DNA from: an uncultured Faecalibacterium sp.
GTDB lineage: Bacteria; Bacillota; Clostridia; Oscillospirales; Ruminococcaceae
NCBI GenBank assembly: GCA_934511465.1
Contig: CAKSWG010000023.1
Location: forward strand, 1 to 32,429
Reading direction: 5' to 3'
Length of the DNA stretch: 32,429 bases
Below the pieces are notes generated by a model. It had not been told where the DNA came from, searched no databases, and worked only from the letters and a program-made list of their open reading frames with translations. Positions 15,841 to 24,417 of this stretch are shown piece after piece; within the stretch, counting starts at the first letter, position 1, and every line of letters starts with the position of its first letter. The position numbers and the translations under genes are program-made.

Positions 15841-16866
15841 CTGTGCGCTGTACACGCTGCCCATGGTCCACGAGTTCCCGGCGCTGTACTTGGCGTGGTT
15901 GCGCAGGTAAGTGACCCACGCGCCATAGCCGTTGCCGGCAGAGAGGTGCACACCGTCCGGCGCGGCAAGCATCTCTTTCAGGTTGCCCTCGCCGTCAGCC
16001 AGCGTCTCCCACAGGTCCAGATAGACGCAGCCCTTGCCGACGGCCAGCTGAGCCAGCTGCTCGTTCACGCCGCGCAGCACGTCCGACGCAAGGCCGGGCT
16101 TTTCAGCAGCTGCCGAGGGCCGCACCGGCGGGATGGACTGCACGTAGATCACGCAGTCCTCACCCAAGGCTTCGCGCAGCAGATCCAGCATCTGGCCATA
16201 ATAGGCAAGGAAGCGGTCCGAAGCGCCCAGCGTGGTGAGGGTGTTGGTGCCCAGCAGGATATACAGCTTTTTGGGCTGGGCAGCGGCCAGCACATCCAGC
16301 GCTACCTCCTGCCCGCGGGTGGGGCTTTTGACCGCGCTGCGGTTCACGATGGCATCCGGGCCCACGCCGGTATAGCCGCAGATGAGCGCCCCGCCAAGGT
16401 TGATCTGATAATCCGAGAAGCCCACCGTCAGGCTATCGCCCAGAAAGGCCGCGTCTGCAAAGTAATTCAGGTCCACCTGCCCGCAGCTGGGCTGGCGGAT
16501 CACGCTGGCGTCGTAGGCTTTGACCGTGTAGGCGCCTGCGTTCTGCTTTGCGGGGCCAAAGTTCTCCAGTGTGACGGCCTGCGCCGTGCTGCTGCCATCC
16601 TGTGCAGCACTGCTGCTGTCCGCTTCGCCCTGCATGGGCAGCGGGGCCAGAATGTTCTCGGCAATGCCGCTGGCGTTGGCGGCAGGGGTCTCGGCGGTGC
16701 CCTCTGCGCCTTTTTCCAGAATGGCGGTGATGGCGTAGGACACCAGCAAAATGGCCGCCACCACGCCCACAAAGCGCAGCTTGCCGCCCACGGTGCCGTG
16801 CCTTGACCGGCGCGGTGCCGAATGATATTCGTGTGAAATGCCCATGGTTTTTCCAGCTTTCTCCAT
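15838..16866 (-). CDS. Membrane-anchored SGNH/GDSL-type hydrolase
   Basis: This is a 342-residue protein with a basic N-terminus, one membrane segment (about 31-50), an Ala/Ser-rich low-complexity linker (about 53-100) and an extracytoplasmic SGNH hydrolase domain (about 130-325). Catalytic Ser145 is in FLGDSLTVGF; the oxyanion Gly block lies in CGYTGVGP; Asn208 is in LLGTNTLT, where the family more often has GxND; Asp304 and His307 are in PDGVHLS. Such enzymes remove acyl groups from wall polymers, glycans or lipids; the substrate is unknown here. ATG 16866 has no strong ribosome site and ATG 16845 is possible. It has its own promoter, back to back with that of the phosphofructokinase gene. 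Confidence 0.85.
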   Translation of the reverse strand: MEKAGKTMGISHEYHSAPRRSRHGTVGGKLRFVGVVAAILLVSYAITAILEKGAEGTAETPAANASGIAENILAPLPMQGEADSSSAAQDGSSTAQAVTLENFGPAKQNAGAYTVKAYDASVIRQPSCGQVDLNYFADAAFLGDSLTVGFSDYQINLGGALICGYTGVGPDAIVNRSAVKSPTRGQEVALDVLAAAQPKKLYILLGTNTLTTLGASDRFLAYYGQMLDLLREALGEDCVIYVQSIPPVRPSAAAEKPGLASDVLRGVNEQLAQLAVGKGCVYLDLWETLADGEGNLKEMLAAPDGVHLSAGNGYGAWVTYLRNHAKYSAGNSWTMGSVYSAQ

Positions 16867-17191
16867 TTTTGCCGCACAGGAAAGGGGTTTTGGCCAGTCC
16901 TTTGCTGTGCGCTCTTTATTTTATCATAATTTTTTTGCCTGCGCAACCAATTGGGTCTTGCATACAACAGGCAAAACGGGTACAATAAGGATGTGGCAAT
17001 TTTGCACATTTTACAAAAAGGGTGTGCACATGCCGCAAAGTTTTTTGTATCACTTGCAACGTCCGGTTTGTTTGCCGCCCGGTCTGCGGGCAGTGCAGGG
17101 CCTTTGGACCAACCCCATTCAGGCGGCGCGGAAACCGGGCAAAGCAGTGATGTACCAATGATAAGAATGGAATATGCAAAAGGAGGTACTC
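16867..17191. promoter_or_regulatory. Divergent promoters of the SGNH hydrolase and phosphofructokinase genes
   Basis: Minus strand: TTGCGC (16941-16946) and TAAAAT (16918-16923), 17 nt apart, for the hydrolase. Plus strand: TTGCAT (16958-16963) and TACAAT (16981-16986), 17 nt apart, for the phosphofructokinase. The plus leader is then about 200 nt long. I see no known riboswitch and no credible gene in it. Confidence 0.65.
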
Positions 17192-18415
17192 ATGGCCAAG
17201 AACGTGATCATTGGTCAGAGCGGCGGGCCCACCGCCGTGATCAACTCCAGCCTTGCGGGCGTATACAAAGCCGCTTGCAGTCTGGGCGCAGACAAGGTGT
17301 ACGGCATGAAATACGGCATCGAGGGTCTGCTCAAGGAGGAAATGCTGGAGCTGAACGTCCTGCTGGACGACCGCATGAGCATCGAACTGCTCAAGCGCAC
17401 GCCCTCCAGCTACCTTGGCAGCTGCCGTTACAAGCTGCCGGACCCGGATGTGGACTCCACACCCTTCATCAAGCTGTTTACCCTGTTTGACAAATACGAT
17501 ATCTGTGCGGTGTTCTACATTGGCGGCAACGACTCCATGGACACCATTGCAAAGCTCAGCCGCTACGGCGCGCGCGTGGGCAGCAGCGTGCGGTTCATCG
17601 GTGTGCCCAAGACCATCGACAACGACCTGTGCCTCACCGACCACACCCCCGGCTACGGCTCTGCCGCCAAGTACATTGCCACCATTTTAAAGGAAGTCAT
17701 CCGGGATTCCTCCGTGTATGACATCCGAAGCGTGACCGTGGCCGAGATCATGGGCCGCCACGCGGGCTGGCTGGCCGGTGCGGCCTGCCTTGCCGGCGGC
17801 GACGACTGCGAGGGCCCGGATCTGATCCTGCTGCCTGAGGTGCCCTTCGATCAGGACAAGTTCCTTGCCCGGGTGGACGAGCTGCAGCGCCGCAAGTCCA
17901 ACGTCATCATCGCTGCCAGCGAGGGCGTCAAGACTGCCGACGGCACCTATCTGTGCGATCTGGTGTCCACTGCCGGTCAGCTGGATGCCTTTGGCCACAA
18001 GGCCGTGCTCAGCGGTACCAGCCGCTACCTGTCCGACCTGATCCACGATAAACTGAACTGCAAGAGCCGCGCCATCGAGTTCTCCACCCTGCAGCGCTGC
18101 GCCAGCCATCTGGCCAGCCGCACGGACGTGAACGAGGCCTACGCGGTGGGCGGTGCTGCAGCCGCCGCCGCTTTTGCGGGCGAGACCGGCCGCATGATCG
18201 CGCTCAATCGCATTTCCGCTTATCCCTACCAGTGCATCACCGAGTCGGTGGATGTGCAGCAGGTGGCAAACCTTGAAAAGAAGGTGCCGCTGGACTGGAT
18301 CAGCCCCGACGGGATGCAGGTGACGGCTGCTTTTGAGGAGTATGCCCGTCCGCTGATCCTGGACGAGGTGACCCCCGTTTACGTCAACGGCACCCCGCGC
18401 CATATCCGTCTGTAA
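17192..18415 (+). CDS. Phosphofructokinase, PPi-dependent type (first of a tandem pair)
   Basis: This is a 407-residue glycolytic enzyme that phosphorylates fructose 6-phosphate. ATG 17192 follows AAAGGAGG with close to ideal spacing; an in-frame ATG 18 bp upstream is not favoured. Motifs: GQSGGPTAVIN (8-18), GGNDSMDT with Asp114 where ATP enzymes have Gly, PKTIDND (139-145) with Lys140 where ATP enzymes have Gly, and MGRHAGW (187-193) for the sugar phosphate. The Asp and Lys are the recognised marks of pyrophosphate use, so PPi is the likely donor and the reaction would be reversible (inference from family knowledge). The length matches the roughly 400-residue PPi-type clade. It is followed 83 bp later by a close paralog. 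Confidence 0.92.
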   Translation: MAKNVIIGQSGGPTAVINSSLAGVYKAACSLGADKVYGMKYGIEGLLKEEMLELNVLLDDRMSIELLKRTPSSYLGSCRYKLPDPDVDSTPFIKLFTLFDKYDICAVFYIGGNDSMDTIAKLSRYGARVGSSVRFIGVPKTIDNDLCLTDHTPGYGSAAKYIATILKEVIRDSSVYDIRSVTVAEIMGRHAGWLAGAACLAGGDDCEGPDLILLPEVPFDQDKFLARVDELQRRKSNVIIAASEGVKTADGTYLCDLVSTAGQLDAFGHKAVLSGTSRYLSDLIHDKLNCKSRAIEFSTLQRCASHLASRTDVNEAYAVGGAAAAAAFAGETGRMIALNRISAYPYQCITESVDVQQVANLEKKVPLDWISPDGMQVTAAFEEYARPLILDEVTPVYVNGTPRHIRL

Positions 18416-18498
18416 CCCCTTTTCCCGCGTCTGTTTTCGTGCATCCTGCACGTAATATTATATTGCCGAAACAGAAAAACAAAAAAGGAGAAATCATC

Positions 18499-19731
18499 AT
18501 GGGTAAAAATGCAATCGTTGGTCAGTCTGGCGGTCCTACTTCCGTCATCAATGCAAGCCTTGCGGGCGTCTTTGAGAGCTGCAAGAGCCGCGGCGCAGAA
18601 ATCGTCTACGGCATGTGCAATGGCGTTGCCGGTCTGCTGGAGGAGCGGGTGGTGGATCTTTCCACCGTGCTGACGGACGATCTGGACATCGAGCTGCTCA
18701 AGCGCACCCCGTCCAGCTTCCTCGGCAGCTGCCGTTACAAGCTGCCCGACTGGCATGAGGACGAGACCGTCTACAAAAAGCTGTTCGCCATTCTGGAAAA
18801 GCTGAACATCGGCTACTTCTTCTACATCGGCGGCAACGACTCCATGGACACCATCGGCAAGCTGGCCGAGTACGGCGAGCGCATCCAGAGCGACATCCGC
18901 TTTATGGGCGTGCCCAAGACCATCGACAACGACCTGATGGTCACCGACCACACCCCCGGCTACGGCTCTGCTGCCAAGTACATCGGCGTGGTGATGAAGG
19001 AGATCATCCGCGACGCCACCGTGTACGGCACCAAGTACGTCACCGTGGTGGAGATCATGGGCCGCAACGCAGGCTGGCTGACCGCTGCCGCAGCTCTGGC
19101 CAAGAGCGACGACTGCGAGGGCGTGGACATGATCTGCCTGCCCGAAGTGCCCTTCAATGTGGATCACTTCATTGAGAAGGTGCGCGTGATGCAGGAGAAG
19201 AAGCCCAGCATCGTCATTGCCGTGTCCGAAGGCGTTAAGCTGGAGGATGGCCGCTATGTGTGTGAGCTGGCCGACGATGTGCACGCAGTGGACGCTTTCG
19301 GCCACAAGGCCCTGACCGGCACCGCCCGGTATCTTGCCAACGTGGTGGCCCGCAATCTGGACACCAAGACCCGCTGCATCGAGCTTTCCACCTTGCAGCG
19401 CTGCGCAGGCCACCTGACCAGCCGCACCGACATCACCGAGGCCTATCAGGTGGGCGGTGCCGCTGCCAAGGCTGCCTTTGAGGGCGTTACCGGCCAGATG
19501 GTGGCCCTGAAGCGCATCTCCAACAGCCCGTACCAGTGCACCACCGAGCTGCACCCCATCAGCGAGGTGGCAAACCTCGAGAAGAAGGTGCCGCTGAGCT
19601 GGATGAATGCCAACCACACCCAGATGACCGATGAGTTCCTGGCTTATGCCCGCCCGCTGATCCAGGCCGAGCTGACCCCGCTGTACATTGCCGGCCTGCC
19701 CCACCACATCTACATGAAGAACTCCAAGTAA
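18499..19731 (+). CDS. Phosphofructokinase, PPi-dependent type (second of a tandem pair)
   Basis: This is a 410-residue paralog of the gene just upstream; by eye more than half of the residues are the same along the whole length with no large gaps. ATG 18499 follows AAAAAAGGAG. It keeps every signature: GQSGGPTSVIN, GGNDSMDT, PKTIDND and MGRNAGW (His changed to Asn compared with the first copy). The same PPi-type Asp and Lys are present. The main differences lie in surface segments, for example WHEDETVYKK against DVDSTPFIK, and in the residue after MGR, so the two may differ in regulation or sugar-phosphate substrate. The 83-bp spacer has a dyad but no clear terminator, so co-transcription is likely. 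A strong terminator follows. Confidence 0.92.
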   Translation: MGKNAIVGQSGGPTSVINASLAGVFESCKSRGAEIVYGMCNGVAGLLEERVVDLSTVLTDDLDIELLKRTPSSFLGSCRYKLPDWHEDETVYKKLFAILEKLNIGYFFYIGGNDSMDTIGKLAEYGERIQSDIRFMGVPKTIDNDLMVTDHTPGYGSAAKYIGVVMKEIIRDATVYGTKYVTVVEIMGRNAGWLTAAAALAKSDDCEGVDMICLPEVPFNVDHFIEKVRVMQEKKPSIVIAVSEGVKLEDGRYVCELADDVHAVDAFGHKALTGTARYLANVVARNLDTKTRCIELSTLQRCAGHLTSRTDITEAYQVGGAAAKAAFEGVTGQMVALKRISNSPYQCTTELHPISEVANLEKKVPLSWMNANHTQMTDEFLAYARPLIQAELTPLYIAGLPHHIYMKNSK

Positions 19732-19750
19732 TTTCTGTTATAAGCATAGC

Positions 19751-19788
19751 AAAAGCCCGTCCGAGTTTCAGGCCCGGACGGGCTTTTT
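19751..19788. terminator. Bidirectional terminator after the phosphofructokinase pair
   Basis: AAAAGCCCGTCCG (19751-19763) and CGGACGGGCTTTTT (19775-19788) form a 13-bp stem with T-tails in both directions, placed between convergent genes. Confidence 0.92.
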
Positions 19789-19798
19789 GTTGTTCTGG

Positions 19799-21115
19799 TC
19801 AAACCGTTGCGCCCACTTTGGGTGCACCGCCGGCAATTTCTTCGGCTGTCAGCGGCTTTGCCTCCACGGGGGCGTTCAGGCGCTCTTTTGCAACGGCCAG
19901 CATCAGTTTAATGCGGTTTTCCTGATTCACCTTGGTGGCGCTGGGGTCGTAGTCGATGGGGGTGATGTTGGCGCTGGGGTACAGGGCACGAATTTTGTTC
20001 ACCATACCCTTGCCCACAATGTGGTTGGGCAGGCAGCCAAAGGGCTGGGCGCACACGATGTTGCCGTAGCCGCCCTGCACCAGCTCGATCATCTCGGCGG
20101 TCAGCAGCCAGCCCTCGCCCATCTTGGCGCCCAGCGAGATGATGCCCTTGGGCTTTTCCACCAGCTCCTTGAAGGGGCCGGGCGCATAGAAACCGGCATC
20201 GGCTTCGGCCTTGAGCATGGCGCGCTCGATGCTGTCCAGCCAGTTGAGGAACTGGTCGATGCCGATCTTCACCGCCAGCTTGCCGCCGTACAGCACATGG
20301 TCCTCGCCCATGTTGAAGGCGCAGTACTGCACAAAACCCATCAGACCCGGGAAGTTCACCTCGCAGTCCTGACTTTCGAGGAACTTTTGCAGATCGTTGT
20401 TGCCCAGCGGGCTGTACTTGACGTAAATTTCGCCCACGACGCCCACCTTGACCTTGGGCACACGGGTGATGGGGATGTTGGCAAAGTCCGCAGCAATGAG
20501 CGGGAAGGTATGCTTCATCTCTTTGGACGTATAGCCCTTGCCCGCCAGCAGCACCCGGCCCAGACGGCTGACCCACAGGTCCACCATCTTATCGGCAGCA
20601 CCCTTCTCGTTCTCGTAAGGTGCCACCTGATTGCGCAGAGCGCACAGCATATCGCCGTAGAAGATGCAGGCCAGCGCACGGCGGGCCAGCGGCAGGGTCA
20701 TCTGGAAGCCGCTGTCCTTCTCAAGACCCGAGAAGTTCAGGCTGGCAACGGGAATCTGCGGATAGCCGGCCTTCACCAGCGCCTTGCGCAGCAGGTGGAT
20801 GTAGTTGGAAGCACGGCAGCCGCCGCCGGTCTGGGTAATGAGCAGGGCGGTGTGGTCCAGATCGTACCTGCCGCTGTTCAGCGCATCCAAGAACTGGCCA
20901 ATAACCAGCAGCGCCGGGTAGCAGGTGTCGTTGTGGACGTATTTCAGGCCCAGCTGTGCCACGGCACTGCCGCAGTTGCCCAAGATCTCGCACTTGTAGC
21001 CGTCGTAGCGCAGGGCATACTCCAGCAAACGGAACTGGGTGATGGCCATGTTGGGGATGAGGATGGTGTGGGTCTTTTTCATCTCCGGGGTAAATTTGGG
21101 ATAATTGTATTCCAT
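19799..21115 (-). CDS. 2-hydroxyacyl-CoA dehydratase-like protein, partner of the activase
   Basis: This is a 438-residue protein resembling the dehydratase-like C-terminal half that in many Firmicutes is fused to, or encoded next to, a large BadF-type activase. Start ATG 21115 has AGGAGG 5 nt upstream. Candidate iron-sulfur cysteines are Cys65 (NDTCYPA), Cys100 (GGGCRASNY), Cys355 (VCAQPFG) and Cys361 (GCLPNH). MGEGWLLTAEMIEL and the motif around 355-365 resemble the HgdB/D-type fold. No substrate can be named; family members include 2-hydroxyacyl-CoA dehydratases and double-cubane-cluster reductases. It begins 16 bp after the activase gene, so the two are co-translated. No membrane segments are seen. 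Confidence 0.8.
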   Translation of the reverse strand: MEYNYPKFTPEMKKTHTILIPNMAITQFRLLEYALRYDGYKCEILGNCGSAVAQLGLKYVHNDTCYPALLVIGQFLDALNSGRYDLDHTALLITQTGGGCRASNYIHLLRKALVKAGYPQIPVASLNFSGLEKDSGFQMTLPLARRALACIFYGDMLCALRNQVAPYENEKGAADKMVDLWVSRLGRVLLAGKGYTSKEMKHTFPLIAADFANIPITRVPKVKVGVVGEIYVKYSPLGNNDLQKFLESQDCEVNFPGLMGFVQYCAFNMGEDHVLYGGKLAVKIGIDQFLNWLDSIERAMLKAEADAGFYAPGPFKELVEKPKGIISLGAKMGEGWLLTAEMIELVQGGYGNIVCAQPFGCLPNHIVGKGMVNKIRALYPSANITPIDYDPSATKVNQENRIKLMLAVAKERLNAPVEAKPLTAEEIAGGAPKVGATV

Positions 21116-21131
21116 AGGTTCCTCCTATGTA

Positions 21132-24086
21132 TCAGGCTTCTGCCTTAGGGGCAGCCTTTTCTGCGGTCACTTCGTCCCGCTCGTCCAGCGCGGCAAACAG
21201 GCTGCGCAGGCGGATGTTCACAGCGCCCAGATTGGTGATCTCGTCGATCTTGAGCTGGGTGTAGAGCTTGCCGCCCTCCTGCAAAATTTCGCGGGTCTCG
21301 TCGGTGGTGATGGCGTCCACGCCGCAGCCGAAGGACACCAGCTGCACAAGGTCCATATCCTTCTGGGTGGTGCAGTATTTGGCGGCGGCATACAGGCGGC
21401 TGTGGTAGGTCCACTGGTTCAGCACGCTGGTGGGAAACTTCTGCACCCGGTTGGAGACGCTGTCCTCGGTAACAATGGCAGCGCCGTGGCGGGTAATCAG
21501 GCGGTCGATGCCGTGGTTCACCTCGGGGTCCACATGGTACGGGCGGCCCGCCAGCACGATGATGCGCTTGCCCTGACGGCGTGCTTCATCGATGATCTCG
21601 CTGCCCTTCACCCGGATCTTTGCCATGTGGGCTTCGTACTCGGCGTAGGCGGCATCGGCTGCGGCCTGCACTTCCCTCTCGGAAATGCCGCCAAAGTACT
21701 TGGGCAGGATGTCCTTTGCCATCTTATGCACAAAGTCTTTGGGACGGTGGATGCCCACGTAGTCATAAATGAACTTGGTGCCTTCCAGCTCCGGGCAGTT
21801 GCCGGCCAGAACCTCCGGGTAGTAGGCCACCACCGGGCAGTTATAGTGGTTGTCGCCAAGGCCCTCGTCCACATTGTAGGTCAGGCAGGGGTAGAAGATG
21901 GCGTCCAGCTGCATCTGGCTCAGGGCCTTGATGTGGCCGTGGCTCAGCTTTGCCGGGAAGCAGGCGGTGTCGCTGGGGATGGTGGCCTGACCGGCCAGAT
22001 ACAGCCCGCGGCTGGACACCGGGCTGGTGTGCACCGCAAAGCCCAGCTTTGTCCAGAAGGCCCACCAGAAGGGCAGCAGCTCGTAGAAGCCAAGGCACAG
22101 CGGGATGCCGATGGAACCGCGCTTACCGGCCACCGGCTTGTAGTCGGCCAGCAGCTGCTGCTTGTAGGCGTACAGGTTCAGGCTGTCGTCGGCACTCTTG
22201 CCGGTCACGGGCTTGTCGCAGCGGTTGCCGGAGATGTACTTGCGGCCGTCCGCAAAGGTGTTGACGGTAAGCTGGCAGTGGTTGCCGCAGCCGCCGCACT
22301 TGACGCTGACCACCTTCTGTGCAAAGGCTTCCAGCTCCTGCTCGTTCATCATGGTGGAGGTGGTCTTGTGGGCCTTTCGGCTCTGGCGCAGGCCAAACAG
22401 AGCCGCACCGTAGGCGCCCATCAGACCGGCGATGTCCGGGCGGATGACCTCCACCCCCATCTCCTTTTCAAAGGCGCGGAGCACGGCCTCATTGTAAAAG
22501 GTACCGCCCTGCACCACGATCTTGCGGCCCAGTTCCTCGGGGCTGGAAGCGCGGATCACCTTGTACAGTGCGTTCTTGACCACGCTGATGGAAAGGCCTG
22601 CCGAGATGTTCTCAATGCTGGCACCGTCCTTCTGGGCCTGCTTGACCGAGCTGTTCATGAACACGGTGCAGCGGCTGCCCAAGTCCACCGGGCGGTCTGC
22701 AAACAGGCCAAGGCTTGCAAACTCCTTCACGTCATAGCCCAGCGCCTGCGCAAAGGTCTGCAAAAAGCTGCCGCAGCCGGAGGAGCAGGCTTCGTTCAGG
22801 AAGATGTTGCTGATGGCGCCATCCTCGATCTTGAAGCACTTCATGTCCTGTCCGCCGATGTCGATGATGAAATCCACATCCGGCATAAAGTATTTGGCAG
22901 CGGTAAAATGCGCCACCGTTTCCACCAAGCCGTAATCACAGCGGAAAGCGTTCTTTACCAGCTCTTCGCCGTAGCCGGTGGTGGTGACGCTGGCCACCTG
23001 CAAGCCCGGATGCTCCTGATAAATTTTGAGCAGCTGCTCCCGGATCAGGGGCAGCGGGTTGCCAAGGTTCGGCTGATAGTTGGTGTACAAAATCTGGCTC
23101 TTCTCGTCCACCACCACCAGCTTGACGGTGGTGGAACCGGAGTCGATGCCGATGTGCACCGGGCCGCACTGTGCGCTGAAGGGCACATGCGGCACGCTGT
23201 GGGACATGTGGCGGGCGTGGAAGGCCTCGTACTCCTCCTTGCTGGCGAACAGCGGCGGCTCGCTGGCGTATGTGGCAGTGGCGGCGTACTGGTCCAGCGC
23301 GTCGGCTACCTCCGAAAGCACAAATTCCTTATCGGCATACAACGCCGCGCCCAGTGCCACGTACAGCAGGCTGTTTTCCGGGCAGGTGCCGGTAACGTTC
23401 AGTGCTTCGTCAAAGCTCTTGCGCAGCACACTGCTGAAAGTGAGCGGACCGCCCAGATACAGGATATTGCCCTTGATGGGACGGCCCTGCGCAAGGCCTG
23501 CGATGGTCTGGTTGACCACGGCCTTGTAGATGCTGGCGGCAATGTCCTCGGTGCGGGCACCCTGATTGATCAGGGGCTGCACATCGCTCTTGGCAAACAC
23601 GCCGCAGCGGGAGGCGATGGTGTAGGTGCGCTGGGCCTGTTCTGCGGCTTTGTTCATCTCATCGGCACCCATTTTCAGAAGGGTGGCCATCTGGTCGATG
23701 AAGGCACCTGTGCCGCCGGCACAGCTGCCGTTCATGCGCACCTCGGTGCCGTTGGTCAAAAACAGGATCTTTGCATCCTCGCCGCCCAGCTCGATCACGC
23801 AGTCGGTGGCGGGCACAAAGCGCTTGACCGCCACACGGGTGGAGAACACCTCCTGCACAAAGGGCACGCCGCAGCTGTCGGCAAGGCCCATACCGGCTGA
23901 ACCGGAGATGCTCAGCAGTGCTTTGCGGCCGTGCAGCTGCTCGGCATCGATGCGGCGCAGCAACTCCTGCGCCTTTTCCAGAATATGGCTATAATGGCGT
24001 TCGTATGTAGAATACAGCAGCGTATCATGTTCATCCAGCACCACGCACTTGATGGTGGTGCTGCCGATGTCAAGACCTACTCTCAC
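21132..24086 (-). CDS. Double BadF/BcrA-type acyl-CoA dehydratase activase with a DUF2229-like region
   Basis: This is a 984-residue cytosolic protein starting at GTG 24086 with AGGAGG 9 nt upstream. It holds two ASKHA-type ATPase domains in tandem. The first (about 1-260) begins GLDIGSTTIK and has Cys122 (NGSCAGGTGAFIDQM) and Cys161. The second (about 310-565) begins GIDSGSTTVK and has Cys434 and Cys438 (EACSSGCGSF). These cysteines correspond to the [4Fe-4S] site at the dimer interface of activases such as HgdC, suggesting that the two halves may act as an internal dimer (inference). After 580 comes a region with CGGCGNHC (597-604), Cys623, and a DUF2229-like part with IPLCLGFYELLPF and SDTACFPAK. 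Activases use ATP to push an electron to very low potential. The partner is the downstream gene. Confidence 0.85.
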   Translation of the reverse strand: MRVGLDIGSTTIKCVVLDEHDTLLYSTYERHYSHILEKAQELLRRIDAEQLHGRKALLSISGSAGMGLADSCGVPFVQEVFSTRVAVKRFVPATDCVIELGGEDAKILFLTNGTEVRMNGSCAGGTGAFIDQMATLLKMGADEMNKAAEQAQRTYTIASRCGVFAKSDVQPLINQGARTEDIAASIYKAVVNQTIAGLAQGRPIKGNILYLGGPLTFSSVLRKSFDEALNVTGTCPENSLLYVALGAALYADKEFVLSEVADALDQYAATATYASEPPLFASKEEYEAFHARHMSHSVPHVPFSAQCGPVHIGIDSGSTTVKLVVVDEKSQILYTNYQPNLGNPLPLIREQLLKIYQEHPGLQVASVTTTGYGEELVKNAFRCDYGLVETVAHFTAAKYFMPDVDFIIDIGGQDMKCFKIEDGAISNIFLNEACSSGCGSFLQTFAQALGYDVKEFASLGLFADRPVDLGSRCTVFMNSSVKQAQKDGASIENISAGLSISVVKNALYKVIRASSPEELGRKIVVQGGTFYNEAVLRAFEKEMGVEVIRPDIAGLMGAYGAALFGLRQSRKAHKTTSTMMNEQELEAFAQKVVSVKCGGCGNHCQLTVNTFADGRKYISGNRCDKPVTGKSADDSLNLYAYKQQLLADYKPVAGKRGSIGIPLCLGFYELLPFWWAFWTKLGFAVHTSPVSSRGLYLAGQATIPSDTACFPAKLSHGHIKALSQMQLDAIFYPCLTYNVDEGLGDNHYNCPVVAYYPEVLAGNCPELEGTKFIYDYVGIHRPKDFVHKMAKDILPKYFGGISEREVQAAADAAYAEYEAHMAKIRVKGSEIIDEARRQGKRIIVLAGRPYHVDPEVNHGIDRLITRHGAAIVTEDSVSNRVQKFPTSVLNQWTYHSRLYAAAKYCTTQKDMDLVQLVSFGCGVDAITTDETREILQEGGKLYTQLKIDEITNLGAVNIRLRSLFAALDERDEVTAEKAAPKAEA

Positions 24087-24363
24087 GTTGTTTTCCTCCT
24101 AAGGACAAATGCCGGAGGCAAAAGCCCCCGGTAAACGGCAAAACGTTTTCTTTGCCAAAAATTAGTTTGCTAGCGAATCATTCCATCCGTTCGCATACAG
24201 ATATATTATAATCCAGTTTTGCGGCACAATCAATCCGTGCCCTTTATTTTACACAGAAAAAATAGTATTTTCCGCTCAAAAAGTTAAACATTTTGTGAAC
24301 TTGTCATCCTTTGTGCAGCTTTTTGCGCTGTACGGTAAAGTTTCTTAACCGGCAGGGCGCAGA
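24087..24363 (-). promoter_or_regulatory. Promoter and structured leader of the activase operon
   Basis: Minus-strand TTGATT (24228-24233) and TATAAT (24205-24210) are 17 nt apart; transcription should begin near 24198. Just inside the transcript is the palindrome TTTGCTAGCGAA (24166-24177), which looks like an operator of a MarR/TetR-size dimer. Further down are two stem-loops: GGCAAA/TTTGCC (24138-24157) and CCGGGGGC/GCCTCCGG (24113-24131). No known riboswitch is recognised. The rest of the stretch, 24234-24363, is AT-rich and without a gene. Confidence 0.6.
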
Positions 24364-24400
24364 AAGGCCGCTGCACAAAGCATTTTCGTGCAGCGGCCTT
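24364..24400 (-). terminator. Terminator of the Spo0A-like operon
   Basis: AAGGCCGCTGCAC (24364-24376) and GTGCAGCGGCCTT (24388-24400) are perfect 13-bp inverted repeats, lying 18 bp past the last gene of the operon; a TTTCT tail follows on the minus strand. Confidence 0.85.
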
Positions 24401-24417
24401 GCATTTTTGGGTTTGTG

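Noticed and set aside
21105..23900. 931-codon open frame on the plus strand
   Set aside because: Antisense to the activase gene, which has clear ATPase motifs and ribosome sites; the plus frame has none.
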